Shown piece by piece: positions 8,605 to 18,000 of a DNA stretch of 64,000 bases. How positions within the stretch are numbered: position 1 is the stretch's first letter; every line of letters begins with the position of its first letter. Under the pieces are notes generated by a model that worked only from the letters and a program-made list of their open reading frames with translations, had not been told where the DNA came from and ran no database searches. Source of the DNA: Affinundibacterium fentianense. Its GTDB lineage: Bacteria > Pseudomonadota > Gammaproteobacteria > Burkholderiales > Burkholderiaceae_D. Made by a program: the position numbers and the translations under genes. Location: positions 124,001-188,000 of the forward strand of contig NZ_JAGSPJ010000002.1 in the NCBI RefSeq assembly GCF_018139545.1, written 5' to 3'.

Positions 8605-9642
8605 TTAGGGATTAATTGGTACGTGCTGCAAACCAGTTTCTTCTGCGAGACCAAACATGATATTCATGCACTGTACCGCCTGCCCAGAAGCACCTTTTAC
8701 CAAATTATCCTGTACAACCAAAACCACCACGTGTTTGCCATTTCCAGGGCGATGTAGCGCGATCCTGAGCATATTGGACGCACGCGTTGAACGAGTCTCA
8801 GGGTGTGACCCAAAAGGCATGACATCGATGAATTGCTCATCTTTATAGGCATCCTCAAATAATGCCTGCAATGCTTCATTGCTGATGTCCTGGTTCAATT
8901 GTGCATACAGGGTGGAATGCATGCCGCGGATCATCGGGACTAAATGCGGCGTAAACAGTAAACTCACTTCCTTGTCGGTCATCGTTTGTAACTGTTCGAT
9001 AGTCTCCGGAGTATGTCGATGTCCTGCGACTCCATAGGCTTTGAAACTATCGCTGGTTTCTGAAAAAAGGATACCAATTTCCGCTTTGCGTCCTGCTCCT
9101 GACACGCCCGATTTACAATCAGCGATCAAATTTCCCGCATCGATCACACCTGCTTTTAGCAGAGGCGCAAAACCTAATTGCATCGTGGTCGGGTAACAAC
9201 CCGGATTGCCGATCAGGCGGGCTTTTTTAATTTTCTCGCGATTCAATTCTGGTAGACCATAAACTGCTTCGGACAACAAATCTTTACAACTGTGCTCCAT
9301 GCCATACCATTTTTCAAATTGCGCCACGTCCTGCATGCGAAAATCAGCGGCTAAGTCGATGACCTTGACACCGTTATCTAACAACTCGCGCGCTTGCGCC
9401 ATTGCCACGCCGTGCGGCGTCGCAAAAAAAACGACATCACATGCATTCAGATTTGCTTTATCCGGAGAAGAAAAAGCAAGATCAACTCGTCCACGCAAAG
9501 ACGGATACATCTGAGCGACAGGGACACCATCCTCTTTACGCGAAGTAATTGCGGTTAATTGCGCCTGTGGATGGGTAGCAAGAATACGCAGCAATTCAAC
9601 GCCGGTATAACCCGTTCCACCAACAATACCAATCTTGATCAT
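8605..9642 (-). CDS. argC: N-acetyl-gamma-glutamyl-phosphate reductase
   Basis: Third step of arginine biosynthesis: NADPH-dependent reduction of N-acetylglutamyl-5-phosphate to the semialdehyde. At 345 aa it matches the long ArgC type. The N-terminal Rossmann motif is [15 protein letters not shown] (residues 5-19). The catalytic Cys is C149 in GNPGCYPT, and GHRHTPE holds the conserved catalytic His. It precedes the DUF6776 gene by 6 bp. Upstream (9643-9872) the gap holds the rpsI terminator, so argC probably has its own promoter there. No other arg genes are in the window. Confidence 0.97.
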   Translation of the reverse strand: MIKIGIVGGTGYTGVELLRILATHPQAQLTAITSRKEDGVPVAQMYPSLRGRVDLAFSSPDKANLNACDVVFFATPHGVAMAQARELLDNGVKVIDLAADFRMQDVAQFEKWYGMEHSCKDLLSEAVYGLPELNREKIKKARLIGNPGCYPTTMQLGFAPLLKAGVIDAGNLIADCKSGVSGAGRKAEIGILFSETSDSFKAYGVAGHRHTPETIEQLQTMTDKEVSLLFTPHLVPMIRGMHSTLYAQLNQDISNEALQALFEDAYKDEQFIDVMPFGSHPETRSTRASNMLRIALHRPGNGKHVVVLVVQDNLVKGASGQAVQCMNIMFGLAEETGLQHVPINP

Positions 9643-9813
9643 TTTTTATCCTAAACTAAAGCAAATAGCATGAAAGAAATATGCATGCATTCTAGCAGCC
9701 GAAACCTGAATCCCCAATAGACTAATTCTTCCACCGAAACACTCAGTAAAACAGCCTTACTAAAAATTGTTCACAACTGTTAGATGTAGGATGGAATTGT
9801 TTTTTTCAAGGCG

Positions 9814-9844
9814 AAAAAAAACCGCCAAAATTTGGCGGTTTTTT
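9814..9844 (-). terminator. Terminator after rpsI
   Basis: Stem CCGCCA/TGGCGG (9822-9827 with 9833-9838) with a 5-nt loop, flanked by eight A and six T, so functional in either direction. It ends the rplM-rpsI transcript 28 bp after the rpsI stop. Confidence 0.88.
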
Positions 9845-9872
9845 GTTCCAGCAAAATTTGCAAAAACGCAAA

Positions 9873-10265
9873 TTAACGCTTGGAGAATTGCTTTGCGCGA
9901 CGTGCTTTGCGCAAACCAACTTTTTTACGTTCAACTTCACGAGCATCACGAGTAACGAAGCCAGCTTTGGACAATTCAGATTTCAAAGTTGCATCGTAGT
10001 CGATCAAAGCACGTGTGATACCGTGACGAACCGCGCCATATTGGCCAGATTCACCACCACCGTGTACATTGATCATGATATCGAATGTTTCGAGGTGATT
10101 TGTCAATTCCAATGGTTGACGGATAACCATCAAGCCAGTTTTACGTGAGAAATATTCGTCAGCTGGTTTGCCGTTGACAACAATCTTGCCGCTACCTGTT
10201 TTCAGGAATACGCGAGCAACTGCGCTCTTGCGACGGCCAGTTCCGTAGTTGTAATTACCGATCAT
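9873..10265 (-). CDS. rpsI: 30S ribosomal protein S9
   Basis: Small-subunit ribosomal protein uS9 (130 aa, normal length), whose C-terminal tail reaches the P-site tRNA. The family N-terminus [19 protein letters not shown] is intact. The C-terminus has [20 protein letters not shown] and ends in SKR, the conserved basic tail. It lies 9 bp after rplM and is followed by a terminator, giving the common rplM-rpsI two-gene operon. Confidence 0.99.
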   Translation of the reverse strand: MIGNYNYGTGRRKSAVARVFLKTGSGKIVVNGKPADEYFSRKTGLMVIRQPLELTNHLETFDIMINVHGGGESGQYGAVRHGITRALIDYDATLKSELSKAGFVTRDAREVERKKVGLRKARRAKQFSKR

Positions 10266-10274
10266 GGCTATTCC

Positions 10275-10703
10275 TTAGATGTCGAGTACTTGTGGTTGCT
10301 GAGCTGCATGCGGATGTGTTGCATCTGCGTACACTTTCAACTTCTTGATCATTGCATAACCGAGTGGGCCTTTTGGCAACATGCCTTTAACAGCTTTCTC
10401 TAATGCACGACCTGGGAAGCGAGCTTGCATTTTTTGGAAGTTCGTTTCGTAGATACCACCTGGGTATCCAGTATGACGATAGTAAACTTTGTTCAGAGCT
10501 TTAGTACCAGTCACGCGCAGTTTAGCTGCGTTAACAACAACGATAAAATCGCCTGTGTCTACGTGTGGTGTAAATTCTGGTTTATGCTTGCCGCGTAAAC
10601 GGAGTGCCACTTCGCTGGCAACACGTCCGAGAACTTTGTCTGTCGCGTCAATCACGAACCAGTCGCGCTGAACCTCATGGCCCTTAGCGGAAAAGGTTTT
10701 CAT
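10275..10703 (-). CDS. rplM: 50S ribosomal protein L13
   Basis: Large-subunit ribosomal protein uL13 (142 aa, normal length), an early assembly protein. Recognised by [20 protein letters not shown] at the N-terminus, then [27 protein letters not shown] and [14 protein letters not shown]. It is first in rplM-rpsI and is preceded by a strong sigma-70 promoter (10829-10857) and a leader of about 118 nt. In E. coli L13 represses its own operon through the leader; a similar mechanism is possible here, but I did not identify the binding structure. Confidence 0.99.
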   Translation of the reverse strand: MKTFSAKGHEVQRDWFVIDATDKVLGRVASEVALRLRGKHKPEFTPHVDTGDFIVVVNAAKLRVTGTKALNKVYYRHTGYPGGIYETNFQKMQARFPGRALEKAVKGMLPKGPLGYAMIKKLKVYADATHPHAAQQPQVLDI

Positions 10704-10828
10704 GTTGAATCCTAAATAAAAAAGATAAAAAACACCCTGATTTCGGTGGTTCTGCTATTACTCGGACTAGCCGCGCGTAGCAGACGCTCCCTTGTTAAAT
10801 TTTCTCCTGGGCGAACAGAGAATCGGAA

Positions 10829-10857
10829 ATTATAGTATTTTCAAAGACTTAGTGCAA
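10829..10857 (-). promoter_or_regulatory. Sigma-70 promoter of rplM-rpsI
   Basis: Read on the minus strand: -35 TTGCAC (10857-10852), a spacer of exactly 17 bp, then a perfect -10 TATAAT (10834-10829). The predicted start near 10822 gives a leader of about 118 nt before rplM. Confidence 0.85.
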
Positions 10858-10952
10858 GCACTGTTTATGTTTTAAGCAAAAATTCAACGGAATGTAATGC
10901 TTCCTCTGCACGTACGCGCTTCTACTTTTTGCTTGATTCAATCACGCCCCCC

Positions 10953-11046
10953 AAAAAAAACCCGAAGACTTAGCTTCGGGAATAAGTCACGTGGAGTGAC
11001 GGAGGAGATGCGTGAAGAGAGATAAAACAACTCACACGAAATCTGA
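10953..11046 (-). ncRNA. Candidate small RNA ending in a strong terminator
   Basis: On the minus strand a perfect 7-bp hairpin CTTCGGG... paired CCCGAAG (10961-10967 with 10974-10980) is followed by eight U (10960-10953). No minus-strand gene lies upstream to use it: the next one, at 11875, has its own terminator. A -10-like TACTAT sits at 11058-11053, predicting a start near 11046 and a transcript of about 90 nt. That transcript would carry a pyrimidine-rich CUCCUCC segment, able to pair with ribosome-binding sites. The -35 is poor. No known family was recognised. The rest of the 10858-11283 gap shows nothing clear. Confidence 0.4.
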
Positions 11047-11283
11047 ATTTGCATAGTAGGCGATCAAGGACTGTTCTGCTAGAGAAACTTAATGCAATCT
11101 AGAAAGTACTAAAAAATGCGCCTAGCAGTACTGCTTTTCGACACCTTTTCAAGACTACCTAACAATTTAGTGCTACGGTTTGTTCATCAACGTTTTTTCG
11201 GAAGCATCAGCATCGGTACTTTCAATCAACAACTCGGCTACAATAATGGTCTACAAGTAATCATTTTCGACGCAGGGGAAAAC

Positions 11284-11748
11284 ATGGAAGCAAACGTACG
11301 TTGGACCGGGGTCTCCGGTATGAGTTTCTTGGCTGAAACAGGTTCAGGACATGCGGTATTAATGGATGGCGCTCCAGAGGGTGGCGGACATAATTTGGCT
11401 CCACGCCCAATGGAAATGGTATTACTCGGAACTGGCGGATGCTCTGCCTACGACGTTGTATTGATATTGCGCAAAGGCAAGCAAGATGTGCGTGGTTGCG
11501 AGGTCAAACTATCTGCCGAGCGCGCCACAACTGAACCAAAAGTATTTACGAAAATCCATTTTCACTTCATCGTCACTGGCCGTAATTTAAAAGCGAATTT
11601 GGTCGAACGCGCAATTGCCTTATCACACGAAAAATACTGCTCCGCTTCCATTATGCTCGGCAAAACAGCAGAGATGACCTGTAGTTTTGAGATCGTCGAA
11701 GATCTCACACTGGCATCGGAACACGAACAAATTTCGCACAGCGCTTAA
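11284..11748 (+). CDS. OsmC/YhfA-like family protein
   Basis: OsmC-fold protein (154 aa). Members of the OsmC/Ohr superfamily are thiol-dependent peroxidases; the YhfA-like branch has no firmly assigned substrate. The two conserved Cys are present, in LGTGGCSAYDVV and in LSHEKYCSASIML, about 55 residues apart as expected. The frame opens at 11116, but only the ATG at 11284 has a Shine-Dalgarno sequence (AGGGGA, 5 bp away) and gives the family N-terminus EANVRWTG, so the upstream 56 codons are not coding. The gene is alone on the plus strand and shares a bidirectional terminator with the convergent membrane gene. Confidence 0.9.
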   Translation: MEANVRWTGVSGMSFLAETGSGHAVLMDGAPEGGGHNLAPRPMEMVLLGTGGCSAYDVVLILRKGKQDVRGCEVKLSAERATTEPKVFTKIHFHFIVTGRNLKANLVERAIALSHEKYCSASIMLGKTAEMTCSFEIVEDLTLASEHEQISHSA

Positions 11749-11819
11749 GAAATTGGCACTGCCATTCGAATGAGAACAAAGCCTCAATAAGAATCATAGT
11801 TTCGATTGCAACGAAAAAA

Positions 11820-11846
11820 AATGCTGGGGTCACCCAGCATTTTTTA
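11820..11846. terminator. Bidirectional terminator between convergent genes
   Basis: Stem ATGCTGGG/CCCAGCAT (11821-11828 with 11833-11840), 4-nt loop, with an A-run on the left and a T-run on the right. It serves the OsmC-like gene (plus) and the BPSS1780-type gene (minus). Confidence 0.88.
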
Positions 11847-11874
11847 TTTTCTGTCCTCGTATCGCTTTGCCAAC

Positions 11875-12639
11875 CTAGACCTGTTCGTCACGGGCGAAAA
11901 TCTCTTTATATGACGTAAAAAAAGTGCAATACATCACAACAAAAAGTGAAACTACGATAGGGATCAGGAGCAGATTCAAGAAACTAAGTAGGCCAGGAAG
12001 CAAATTAGCAAATAGGCCGAGTGTCGCTGGAATAAAAAATAAGATGCCAATCCAAGCCACAAAATAAATCAAGAACGCAGAACGCGCGCGCCAAACCGCG
12101 AAGAAACTATAAAAAATTGCCTTACCCACTCCCATACCGTGCCACATAATCAGCGGTGCGGCAAACCAAAAAGCCATCATCGCAGGCAAATGAAATACCC
12201 TTGCAATCAATAGACTACTCACTATCGATGTCTCGCGAATAGCCTTTTCATCGATCATACGGTTATTGCTAATGAAATCCCACAACACGCCCCCATCTAC
12301 AGCCATTGTCAATAAAAACGAGAGCAGCAAGGTCAACATCTGCAAAAAACCTGACCAGCACAAGGCCTTTAAAGCGGGCGTCCGAAAGGGCATAAATAAA
12401 GTGCCGGGCTGAAATGCTTGGTCTTCGTCAACCTGTCGGCAAACTTGCATAAAACCCATGCCCAATACAGGCGAGAACACCATCAAGATGACGAAACCAA
12501 TCTGAGGAATCGCAACCATACCAAATAAGCAGAAAATAAAGCCCATAAAAGTGAACATCACTTCAAATGGACGCTTTTTAAATAGCTGGGCGCCTTGTCT
12601 AATCCATTCCCATCCTGCGACTGCTTTCGGTGTATTCAT
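11875..12639 (-). CDS. BPSS1780 family membrane protein
   Basis: Integral membrane protein of unknown function (254 aa), of the BPSS1780 type that accompanies thrB in Burkholderiales. After a short N-terminal WEWIRQGAQLFKKRP segment there are about six hydrophobic helices (roughly residues 28-52, 53-65, 92-115, 143-165, 185-205 and 210-240). The ATG lies 3 bp after the thrB stop, implying tight translational coupling. It is the last gene of the DUF2782-thrB-BPSS1780 group and is followed by a terminator. No catalytic motif is seen; a link to homoserine or threonine handling rests only on the neighbour. Confidence 0.8.
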   Translation of the reverse strand: MNTPKAVAGWEWIRQGAQLFKKRPFEVMFTFMGFIFCLFGMVAIPQIGFVILMVFSPVLGMGFMQVCRQVDEDQAFQPGTLFMPFRTPALKALCWSGFLQMLTLLLSFLLTMAVDGGVLWDFISNNRMIDEKAIRETSIVSSLLIARVFHLPAMMAFWFAAPLIMWHGMGVGKAIFYSFFAVWRARSAFLIYFVAWIGILFFIPATLGLFANLLPGLLSFLNLLLIPIVVSLFVVMYCTFFTSYKEIFARDEQV

Positions 12640-12642
12640 GTT

Positions 12643-13614
12643 TCAAACTTCTGTTAATTGGGGTAAGGCTGGTAAATCTTGGTGTATCCGAAGCCGCAAA
12701 ATCCGCTCAAAATGTGTTGGATCATGCGGAGTCAACATCTCGGCATCGCGTGGTTTGTAATAATCAAAGACGCGCGACAACCAAAACCGAAAGGCCGCCG
12801 CCCGCAACATGGGTCGCCAAGCTGCCGATTCCGCTGACGTGAATGGGCGAACGGCATGATAAGCCGCGAGCATCGTATTGACTCTCACCCAATCCAATTC
12901 CCCGGTCGTCAAATCGATGCACCAATCATTCACTGTCACTGCTACATCAAACAGCCAAGCGTCACAACCAGCAAAGTAAAAATCAAAAAAACCGGTCAAT
13001 CGCTCGCCATCGAACATCACATTATTTCGAAATAGATCCGCATGGACAGGCCCTTTCGTCAACGACTGATAATTTGCTGTCGCCGCAAAGTCTGTCTGAA
13101 AAGTGATTTCATCTTGCATGAGTTGGCGATTTGCGCTGTCCAAGAATTCTAAAACGCTGGGCACAGTTGCTTGCCACCACTCTAACGAACGCAAATTCGG
13201 TTGTTGGATCGAAAAATCCTGTCCCGCCAAATGCATACGCGCCAACATTGTGCCGACTTCGGCGCAGTGCTGTGCTTGAGGATGCATCTGTGAGCTGCCC
13301 TCCAATTTACTCACAATCGCGGCCGGTTTTCCATGCAAAGCCACGCATAATTCACCCTCGGCATTTGCAACTGGCGCGGGAACTAGAATCCCTTTATCCG
13401 CCAAATGGCGCATTAATTTCAAATAAAACGGCAATTGCTGAAAATTGAGATTTTCAAAAATTGTCAGAACATATTCGCCTTGCTCAGTTTCAATAAAAAA
13501 ATTACTATTTTCAATACCCGACGCAATCCCACGAATATTTTGTGCTTTCCCCAATGGGAACTGGGGCATCCATGCGTTTAAATCTTCTAGTGTTACCGAT
13601 GTAAATACAGCCAT
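12643..13614 (-). CDS. thrB: Homoserine kinase (APH-fold ThrB)
   Basis: Phosphorylates homoserine to O-phosphohomoserine in threonine biosynthesis. This is the aminoglycoside-phosphotransferase-fold type common in betaproteobacteria and pseudomonads, not the GHMP type of E. coli. Seen: GIENSNFFI in the nucleotide-binding N-lobe, the catalytic loop [11 protein letters not shown] and the metal-binding [16 protein letters not shown]. The frame begins at GTG 13623, but the ATG at 13614 matches the family start [12 protein letters not shown]. It gives 323 aa, the usual length. thrC and hom are not in the window. Confidence 0.94.
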   Translation of the reverse strand: MAVFTSVTLEDLNAWMPQFPLGKAQNIRGIASGIENSNFFIETEQGEYVLTIFENLNFQQLPFYLKLMRHLADKGILVPAPVANAEGELCVALHGKPAAIVSKLEGSSQMHPQAQHCAEVGTMLARMHLAGQDFSIQQPNLRSLEWWQATVPSVLEFLDSANRQLMQDEITFQTDFAATANYQSLTKGPVHADLFRNNVMFDGERLTGFFDFYFAGCDAWLFDVAVTVNDWCIDLTTGELDWVRVNTMLAAYHAVRPFTSAESAAWRPMLRAAAFRFWLSRVFDYYKPRDAEMLTPHDPTHFERILRLRIHQDLPALPQLTEV

Positions 13615-13629
13615 TTCAATCACAATCCA

Positions 13630-14154
13630 TTATTTTTTCTCGGGCGGCATGGATGCCGACGAAGAGGATGAAGTCGATGATGCACTCGCCGCTGTTGCGG
13701 CAGTGCTCGATGAAGCAGCTTTCGCTGCTGGAGTCGCGACTGATTTGGTAGAACCAGTTTTTGAAGTGGAATAAGGTCCCGGTGCTAAGACTGGCAGAGA
13801 TTCAACTTCTTTGCTTTCTTTCTTACCGCCGAATTCCATGACTTTCCATTGCGCTGCGCGATTGGCGTCACCTTCTGGGGTGCCTTTCGGCGCATTATTG
13901 GGTTTTACCGTGTAGGTGCTTTTGCCAGTACGTACTTGAACTTCTGTCACTTTACCGTTTTCTTTACGTTCCACGGTTTTGAGCTTATTACTCTCAGGCT
14001 TTATCAGCTTGACATCAGCTTCGGGTCCCTCTTCCAGTTTTTCCAGTTTTGGCGGCGGTGGCGCCGTTTTCTCTTGCGCTGCCAACAGAGGTGATGCTGA
14101 GATCGCAATAAGAGCTGCAACCAGGTTGGAAATTAACTTCAAAGAGCTTTTCAT
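13630..14154 (-). CDS. DUF2782 exported protein with Ala/Ser-rich tail
   Basis: Conserved exported protein of unknown function. Signal peptide about residues 1-25 (MKSSLKLISNLVAALIAISA, cut after LLAA). A short Pro-rich linker is followed by the DUF2782 core (about 45-90): TVERKENGKVTEVQVRTGKSTYTVKP. The C-terminal third (about 115-174) is low-complexity Ala/Ser/Thr and probably unstructured. It lies 15 bp upstream of thrB, the usual place for this family between polA and thrB in Burkholderiales. ATG at 14154 is preferred over GTG at 14163 because it gives a compact signal peptide. Confidence 0.8.
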   Translation of the reverse strand: MKSSLKLISNLVAALIAISASPLLAAQEKTAPPPPKLEKLEEGPEADVKLIKPESNKLKTVERKENGKVTEVQVRTGKSTYTVKPNNAPKGTPEGDANRAAQWKVMEFGGKKESKEVESLPVLAPGPYSTSKTGSTKSVATPAAKAASSSTAATAASASSTSSSSSASMPPEKK

Positions 14155-14431
14155 GATGTTCACTTTTCGTGGAAATAAGAAGAATTCGTTACAACAACAG
14201 ACTTAGGCAATTCCCATTGTAACAAAGCAATTAGGCTTAAGGCTGCATGATTTCATAATCCGCAGGTTTAGTATGCAATACACGCACAAAAAAGTAGCGC
14301 AATCGACTCCAAATAAGGAATGCGGAAGGCGACAACGAAATTCAAGCATTTTTCCTGCAATCTGCTTGATACACTCAAAAAAAAACCGCGAGCGTCGATC
14401 ATTGAGCAATCACCTTCACACAGCGACGATC

Positions 14432-15169
14432 TTACAAATAAAGCATGCGCTGACGTTCTTCGTCTGATGGCTCAATGTCGTGCGCTTCATAAAATGCGAA
14501 AATTGCGTCAACCACATTGGCTGGTTCATCGATAACTTGTACTAAATTCAAATCCTTATCTTCAATCAAACCTTTATCCGCTAATTGCAAGCGTATCCAA
14601 TCCAGAAAACCTTGCCAAAAGCTGGTCCCGACCAAGATCACAGGAATACGCTTCGTCTTACCCGTTTGCATCAAGGTTAGGACTTCCATCAATTCATCCA
14701 AGGTTCCAAACCCGCCTGGAAAAATGACGTAAGCATCGGCGTATTTCACAAACGACACTTTGCGTGCAAAAAAATGGCGAAAATTTAAAGAAATATTCTG
14801 CCAAGGATTGGTTTTTTGCTCGTGCGGTAATTCGATATTCAGGCCGACTGAGGCGGATGCACCGTCAAAAGCACCACGATTCGCCGCTTCCATGATGCCA
14901 GGCCCGCCCCCGGAAATCACTGCAAAACCTTCATCCGATAAACGTTTTGCGACATCCACACAATCTTGATAATAGGGATTATCGTGGCTAATTCTCGCAG
15001 AACCGAAGATCGTTACAGCGGGCCCCAAGGCAGACAGACGTTCGGTAGATTCGATAAACTCTGCCATAATCGTGAACATATGCCATGACTCACGGGCCTT
15101 CAAGGCGGTTGCCTTGTCTTTGTCCGTGATCTGGCGCAATTTTAAAATTCTTTTTCCGCTGTCATTCAT
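14432..15169 (-). CDS. LOG family (TIGR00730) protein
   Basis: Rossmann-fold protein of the LOG/lysine-decarboxylase-like family (245 aa). Characterised members are cytokinin-riboside 5'-monophosphate phosphoribohydrolases that cut nucleotide N-glycosidic bonds; the bacterial substrate is usually unknown. Diagnostic motif PGGFGTLDELMEVLT is present, as are GSARIS and SGGGPGIMEAANRGA in the nucleotide-binding half. ATG at 15169 has AAGGA upstream; the frame also opens at TTG 15187, which would overlap the polA start. The gene diverges from polA with only 12 bp between start codons. A nine-A run at 14377-14385 may be part of its terminator. Confidence 0.9.
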   Translation of the reverse strand: MNDSGKRILKLRQITDKDKATALKARESWHMFTIMAEFIESTERLSALGPAVTIFGSARISHDNPYYQDCVDVAKRLSDEGFAVISGGGPGIMEAANRGAFDGASASVGLNIELPHEQKTNPWQNISLNFRHFFARKVSFVKYADAYVIFPGGFGTLDELMEVLTLMQTGKTKRIPVILVGTSFWQGFLDWIRLQLADKGLIEDKDLNLVQVIDEPANVVDAIFAFYEAHDIEPSDEERQRMLYL

Positions 15170-15181
15170 ACCCAAATCCTT

Positions 15182-17968
15182 ATGCAAAAAACTCTGTTAT
15201 TAGTCGACGGCTCTAGCTATTTATACCGCGCATTCCACGCCCTACCTGATTTGCGCAATATGCGCGGCGAACCGACTGGCGCGATACACGGCATGGTCAA
15301 TATGATGCGCAAGCTGCGCCAAGATTATCCCGCAGCTTACATGGCTTGTGTGTTTGATGCCAAGGGCAAGACCTTCCGCGATGACCTGTATCCCGAATAT
15401 AAAGCACAGCGCGCACCGATGCCAGACGATTTGCGCTTACAAATCGAGCCGATTCATCAAGCGGTGGCAGCCATGGGTTGGCCGATTTTGATGGTAGAAG
15501 GCGTCGAAGCCGATGATGTGATCGGCACACTCGCGGTCGAAGCCACTGCACGCGGCATGAACACCATCATCTCGACAGGCGATAAAGATTTGGCGCAATT
15601 GGTGAATACCAACGTCACCTTGATCAACACCATGAGCAATGAAAAACTCGATGAAGCAGGCGTGCTCGCCAAATTCGGCGTACCACCGAATCGCATCATC
15701 GACTATTTAACCCTGATCGGCGACACCGTTGATAATGTCCCTGGCGTGACCAAGTGCGGCCCCAAAACAGCGGTGAAATGGTTGACCGAATACGATAGCT
15801 TAGATGGTGTGATCGCCAATGCCGACAAGATCAAAGGCGTGGTCGGCGACAATTTGCGTGCTGCCTTAGACTGGTTGCCACAAGGTCGTGTCTTAATTAC
15901 GGTCAAAACCGATTGCGATTTGGCTGGACATCATATTTCCATCGATGAATCACTGAAAGCCAAAGAAGAAAATCGCGAAGAAATGATCGCGTTCTTGCAG
16001 CATCAAGGCTTCAAGAGTCTATTACGCGAATTTGGCGTTGATCCAGTAGCCGGTTCTGCACCTACCAAAGCCGCACCAGCGCAAGGTGGATTATTTGGCG
16101 AGGATGCTGCTAGCGATTCTGCAGCGAGCAAAGCACCTGTCACGATTCCCGCCGCGCCTGCGGTCACGCAATACGAAACAATCTTGACCGAAGCCCAGCT
16201 CGATGTGTGGTTAGATAAAATCAATCAAGCCGCCCTCACCTCAGTCGATACCGAAACCACCTCATTAGAGCCGATGAACGCACAAATGGTCGGGATTTCT
16301 TTGTGCTGCGAAGCAGGCATCGCTGCGTATATTCCGCTCGCGCACAATTATCCGGGTGCACCAGAACAATTAAATCGGGAATTCGTTTTAGGCAAAATGA
16401 AGGTTTGGCTAGAAGACGCGAGCAAAGCCAAAGTCGGACAAAATCTCAAATACGACACGCACATTTTCGCTAATCACGGTGTGCATTTACGCGGCATTCT
16501 GCACGACACTTTGCTGCAATCTTATGTATTTGAATCCCACAAATCACACGACATGGACAGCCTTGCGTTACGCCACTTAGAACGCAAAACGATTAGCTTT
16601 GAAGAAGTCTGCGGCAAAGGTGCATCACAAATTGGTTTTGATCAAGTGGACATCGAACGTGCCACCGCCTACGCTGCGGAAGACGCCGACATCACTTTGC
16701 AATTGCATCAAGCGATGTGGCCACAAGTCGAACCTTACGACAAGCTGCGCTTCATCTATGACAAGATCGAATTACCGACGTCGGTCGTTTTACAAAAAAT
16801 AGAACGCAATGGCGTCTTGATCAATCGCGATTTACTCGCCACACAATCACATGAAATCGGCAATCGCTTATTAGAGCTTGAACAAAAAGCCTACGAACTA
16901 GCAGAACAACCATTTAACTTAAATTCACCCAAACAACTCGGTGAAATTTTCTTTGGCAAACTCGGCCTGCCTGTCGTCAAAAAAACACCATCAGGCGCAC
17001 CATCGACCGATGAAGAAGTGTTGCAAAAACTGGCTGAGGATTATCCATTGCCCAAAGTGCTATTGGAATACCGCGGCCTCGCCAAACTCAAATCGACCTA
17101 CACCGACAAGCTACCAAAAATGGTCAACAACGAAACGGGTCGCGTCCACACCAACTACGCACAAGCAGTGGCAGTCACAGGTCGCTTGGCATCGAACGAT
17201 CCTAACTTACAAAACATTCCCGTGCGCACCGCCGAAGGCCGCCGCATCCGCGAAGCCTTTGTCGCCGCACCGGACAATAGCATCGTCTCTGCCGATTATT
17301 CCCAAATCGAATTACGCATCATGGCGCACATCTCGGGCGACGCGAGTTTGCTCAAAGCCTTTGCCGATGGCGAAGACGTGCACAGAGCCACCGCATCAGA
17401 GATTTTTGGTGTGTCATTAGCCGAAGTCACGAGCGAACAACGACGCTACGCCAAAGTGATTAACTTCGGCCTCATCTACGGCATGAGCGCTTTTGGCTTA
17501 GCCGGCAACCTAGGCATAGAACGCAGCGCCGCCCAAAGCTACATCGATAAGTATTTCCAACGTTACCCAGGCGTCGCTCAATACATGGCCGACACTCGAC
17601 TACAAGCCAAAGCGCACGGCTACGTCGAAACCGTATTCGGCCGCCGCCTCTGGCTACCAGAAATCAACAGCCCCAACGGACCACGCCGCCAAGGCGCAGA
17701 ACGCGCTGCGATCAACGCACCTATGCAAGGAACAGCAGCAGACTTAATCAAGCTTGCGATGATTGCGGTGCAAGGTTGGTTGGAATCTGATGGATTGCAA
17801 TCCAAGATGATTATGCAAGTGCACGATGAATTGGTGTTGGAAGTGGTACCTGAAGAATTGGAATTGGTGAAGCGGAAATTGCCTGAATTGATGGCTGGGG
17901 TGGCGGAGTTGAAAGTGCCTTTACTTGCTGAAGTGGGAGTGGGGTTGAATTGGGAAGAGGCGCATTGA
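15182..17968 (+). CDS. polA: DNA polymerase I
   Basis: Family A polymerase for Okazaki-fragment processing and excision repair (928 aa). All three domains are present: 5'-3' exonuclease (about 1-300, opening LLLVDGSSYLYRAFHALPDL), 3'-5' proofreading exonuclease (about 325-520) and polymerase (about 545-928). Proofreading residues look intact: VDTETTSLEP, GQNLKYDTHIF and YAAEDADITLQLH. Polymerase motifs: A DYSQIELRIMAHI, B RRYAKVINFGLIYGM, C MQVHDELVLEV. A low-complexity Ala-rich linker (about 295-325) joins the first two domains. There is no recognisable ribosome-binding site before the ATG and only 12 bp to the divergent LOG gene start, so the promoter must lie inside that gene or the mRNA is nearly leaderless. 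Confidence 0.99.
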   Translation: MQKTLLLVDGSSYLYRAFHALPDLRNMRGEPTGAIHGMVNMMRKLRQDYPAAYMACVFDAKGKTFRDDLYPEYKAQRAPMPDDLRLQIEPIHQAVAAMGWPILMVEGVEADDVIGTLAVEATARGMNTIISTGDKDLAQLVNTNVTLINTMSNEKLDEAGVLAKFGVPPNRIIDYLTLIGDTVDNVPGVTKCGPKTAVKWLTEYDSLDGVIANADKIKGVVGDNLRAALDWLPQGRVLITVKTDCDLAGHHISIDESLKAKEENREEMIAFLQHQGFKSLLREFGVDPVAGSAPTKAAPAQGGLFGEDAASDSAASKAPVTIPAAPAVTQYETILTEAQLDVWLDKINQAALTSVDTETTSLEPMNAQMVGISLCCEAGIAAYIPLAHNYPGAPEQLNREFVLGKMKVWLEDASKAKVGQNLKYDTHIFANHGVHLRGILHDTLLQSYVFESHKSHDMDSLALRHLERKTISFEEVCGKGASQIGFDQVDIERATAYAAEDADITLQLHQAMWPQVEPYDKLRFIYDKIELPTSVVLQKIERNGVLINRDLLATQSHEIGNRLLELEQKAYELAEQPFNLNSPKQLGEIFFGKLGLPVVKKTPSGAPSTDEEVLQKLAEDYPLPKVLLEYRGLAKLKSTYTDKLPKMVNNETGRVHTNYAQAVAVTGRLASNDPNLQNIPVRTAEGRRIREAFVAAPDNSIVSADYSQIELRIMAHISGDASLLKAFADGEDVHRATASEIFGVSLAEVTSEQRRYAKVINFGLIYGMSAFGLAGNLGIERSAAQSYIDKYFQRYPGVAQYMADTRLQAKAHGYVETVFGRRLWLPEINSPNGPRRQGAERAAINAPMQGTAADLIKLAMIAVQGWLESDGLQSKMIMQVHDELVLEVVPEELELVKRKLPELMAGVAELKVPLLAEVGVGLNWEEAH

Positions 17969-18000
17969 TTTTCGAAGAAGAATGCATTAATTATTAAAAT

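Noticed and set aside
11116-11283. N-terminal extension of the OsmC-like frame
   Set aside because: The Shine-Dalgarno sequence and family N-terminus place the start at 11284; the extension matches no family.
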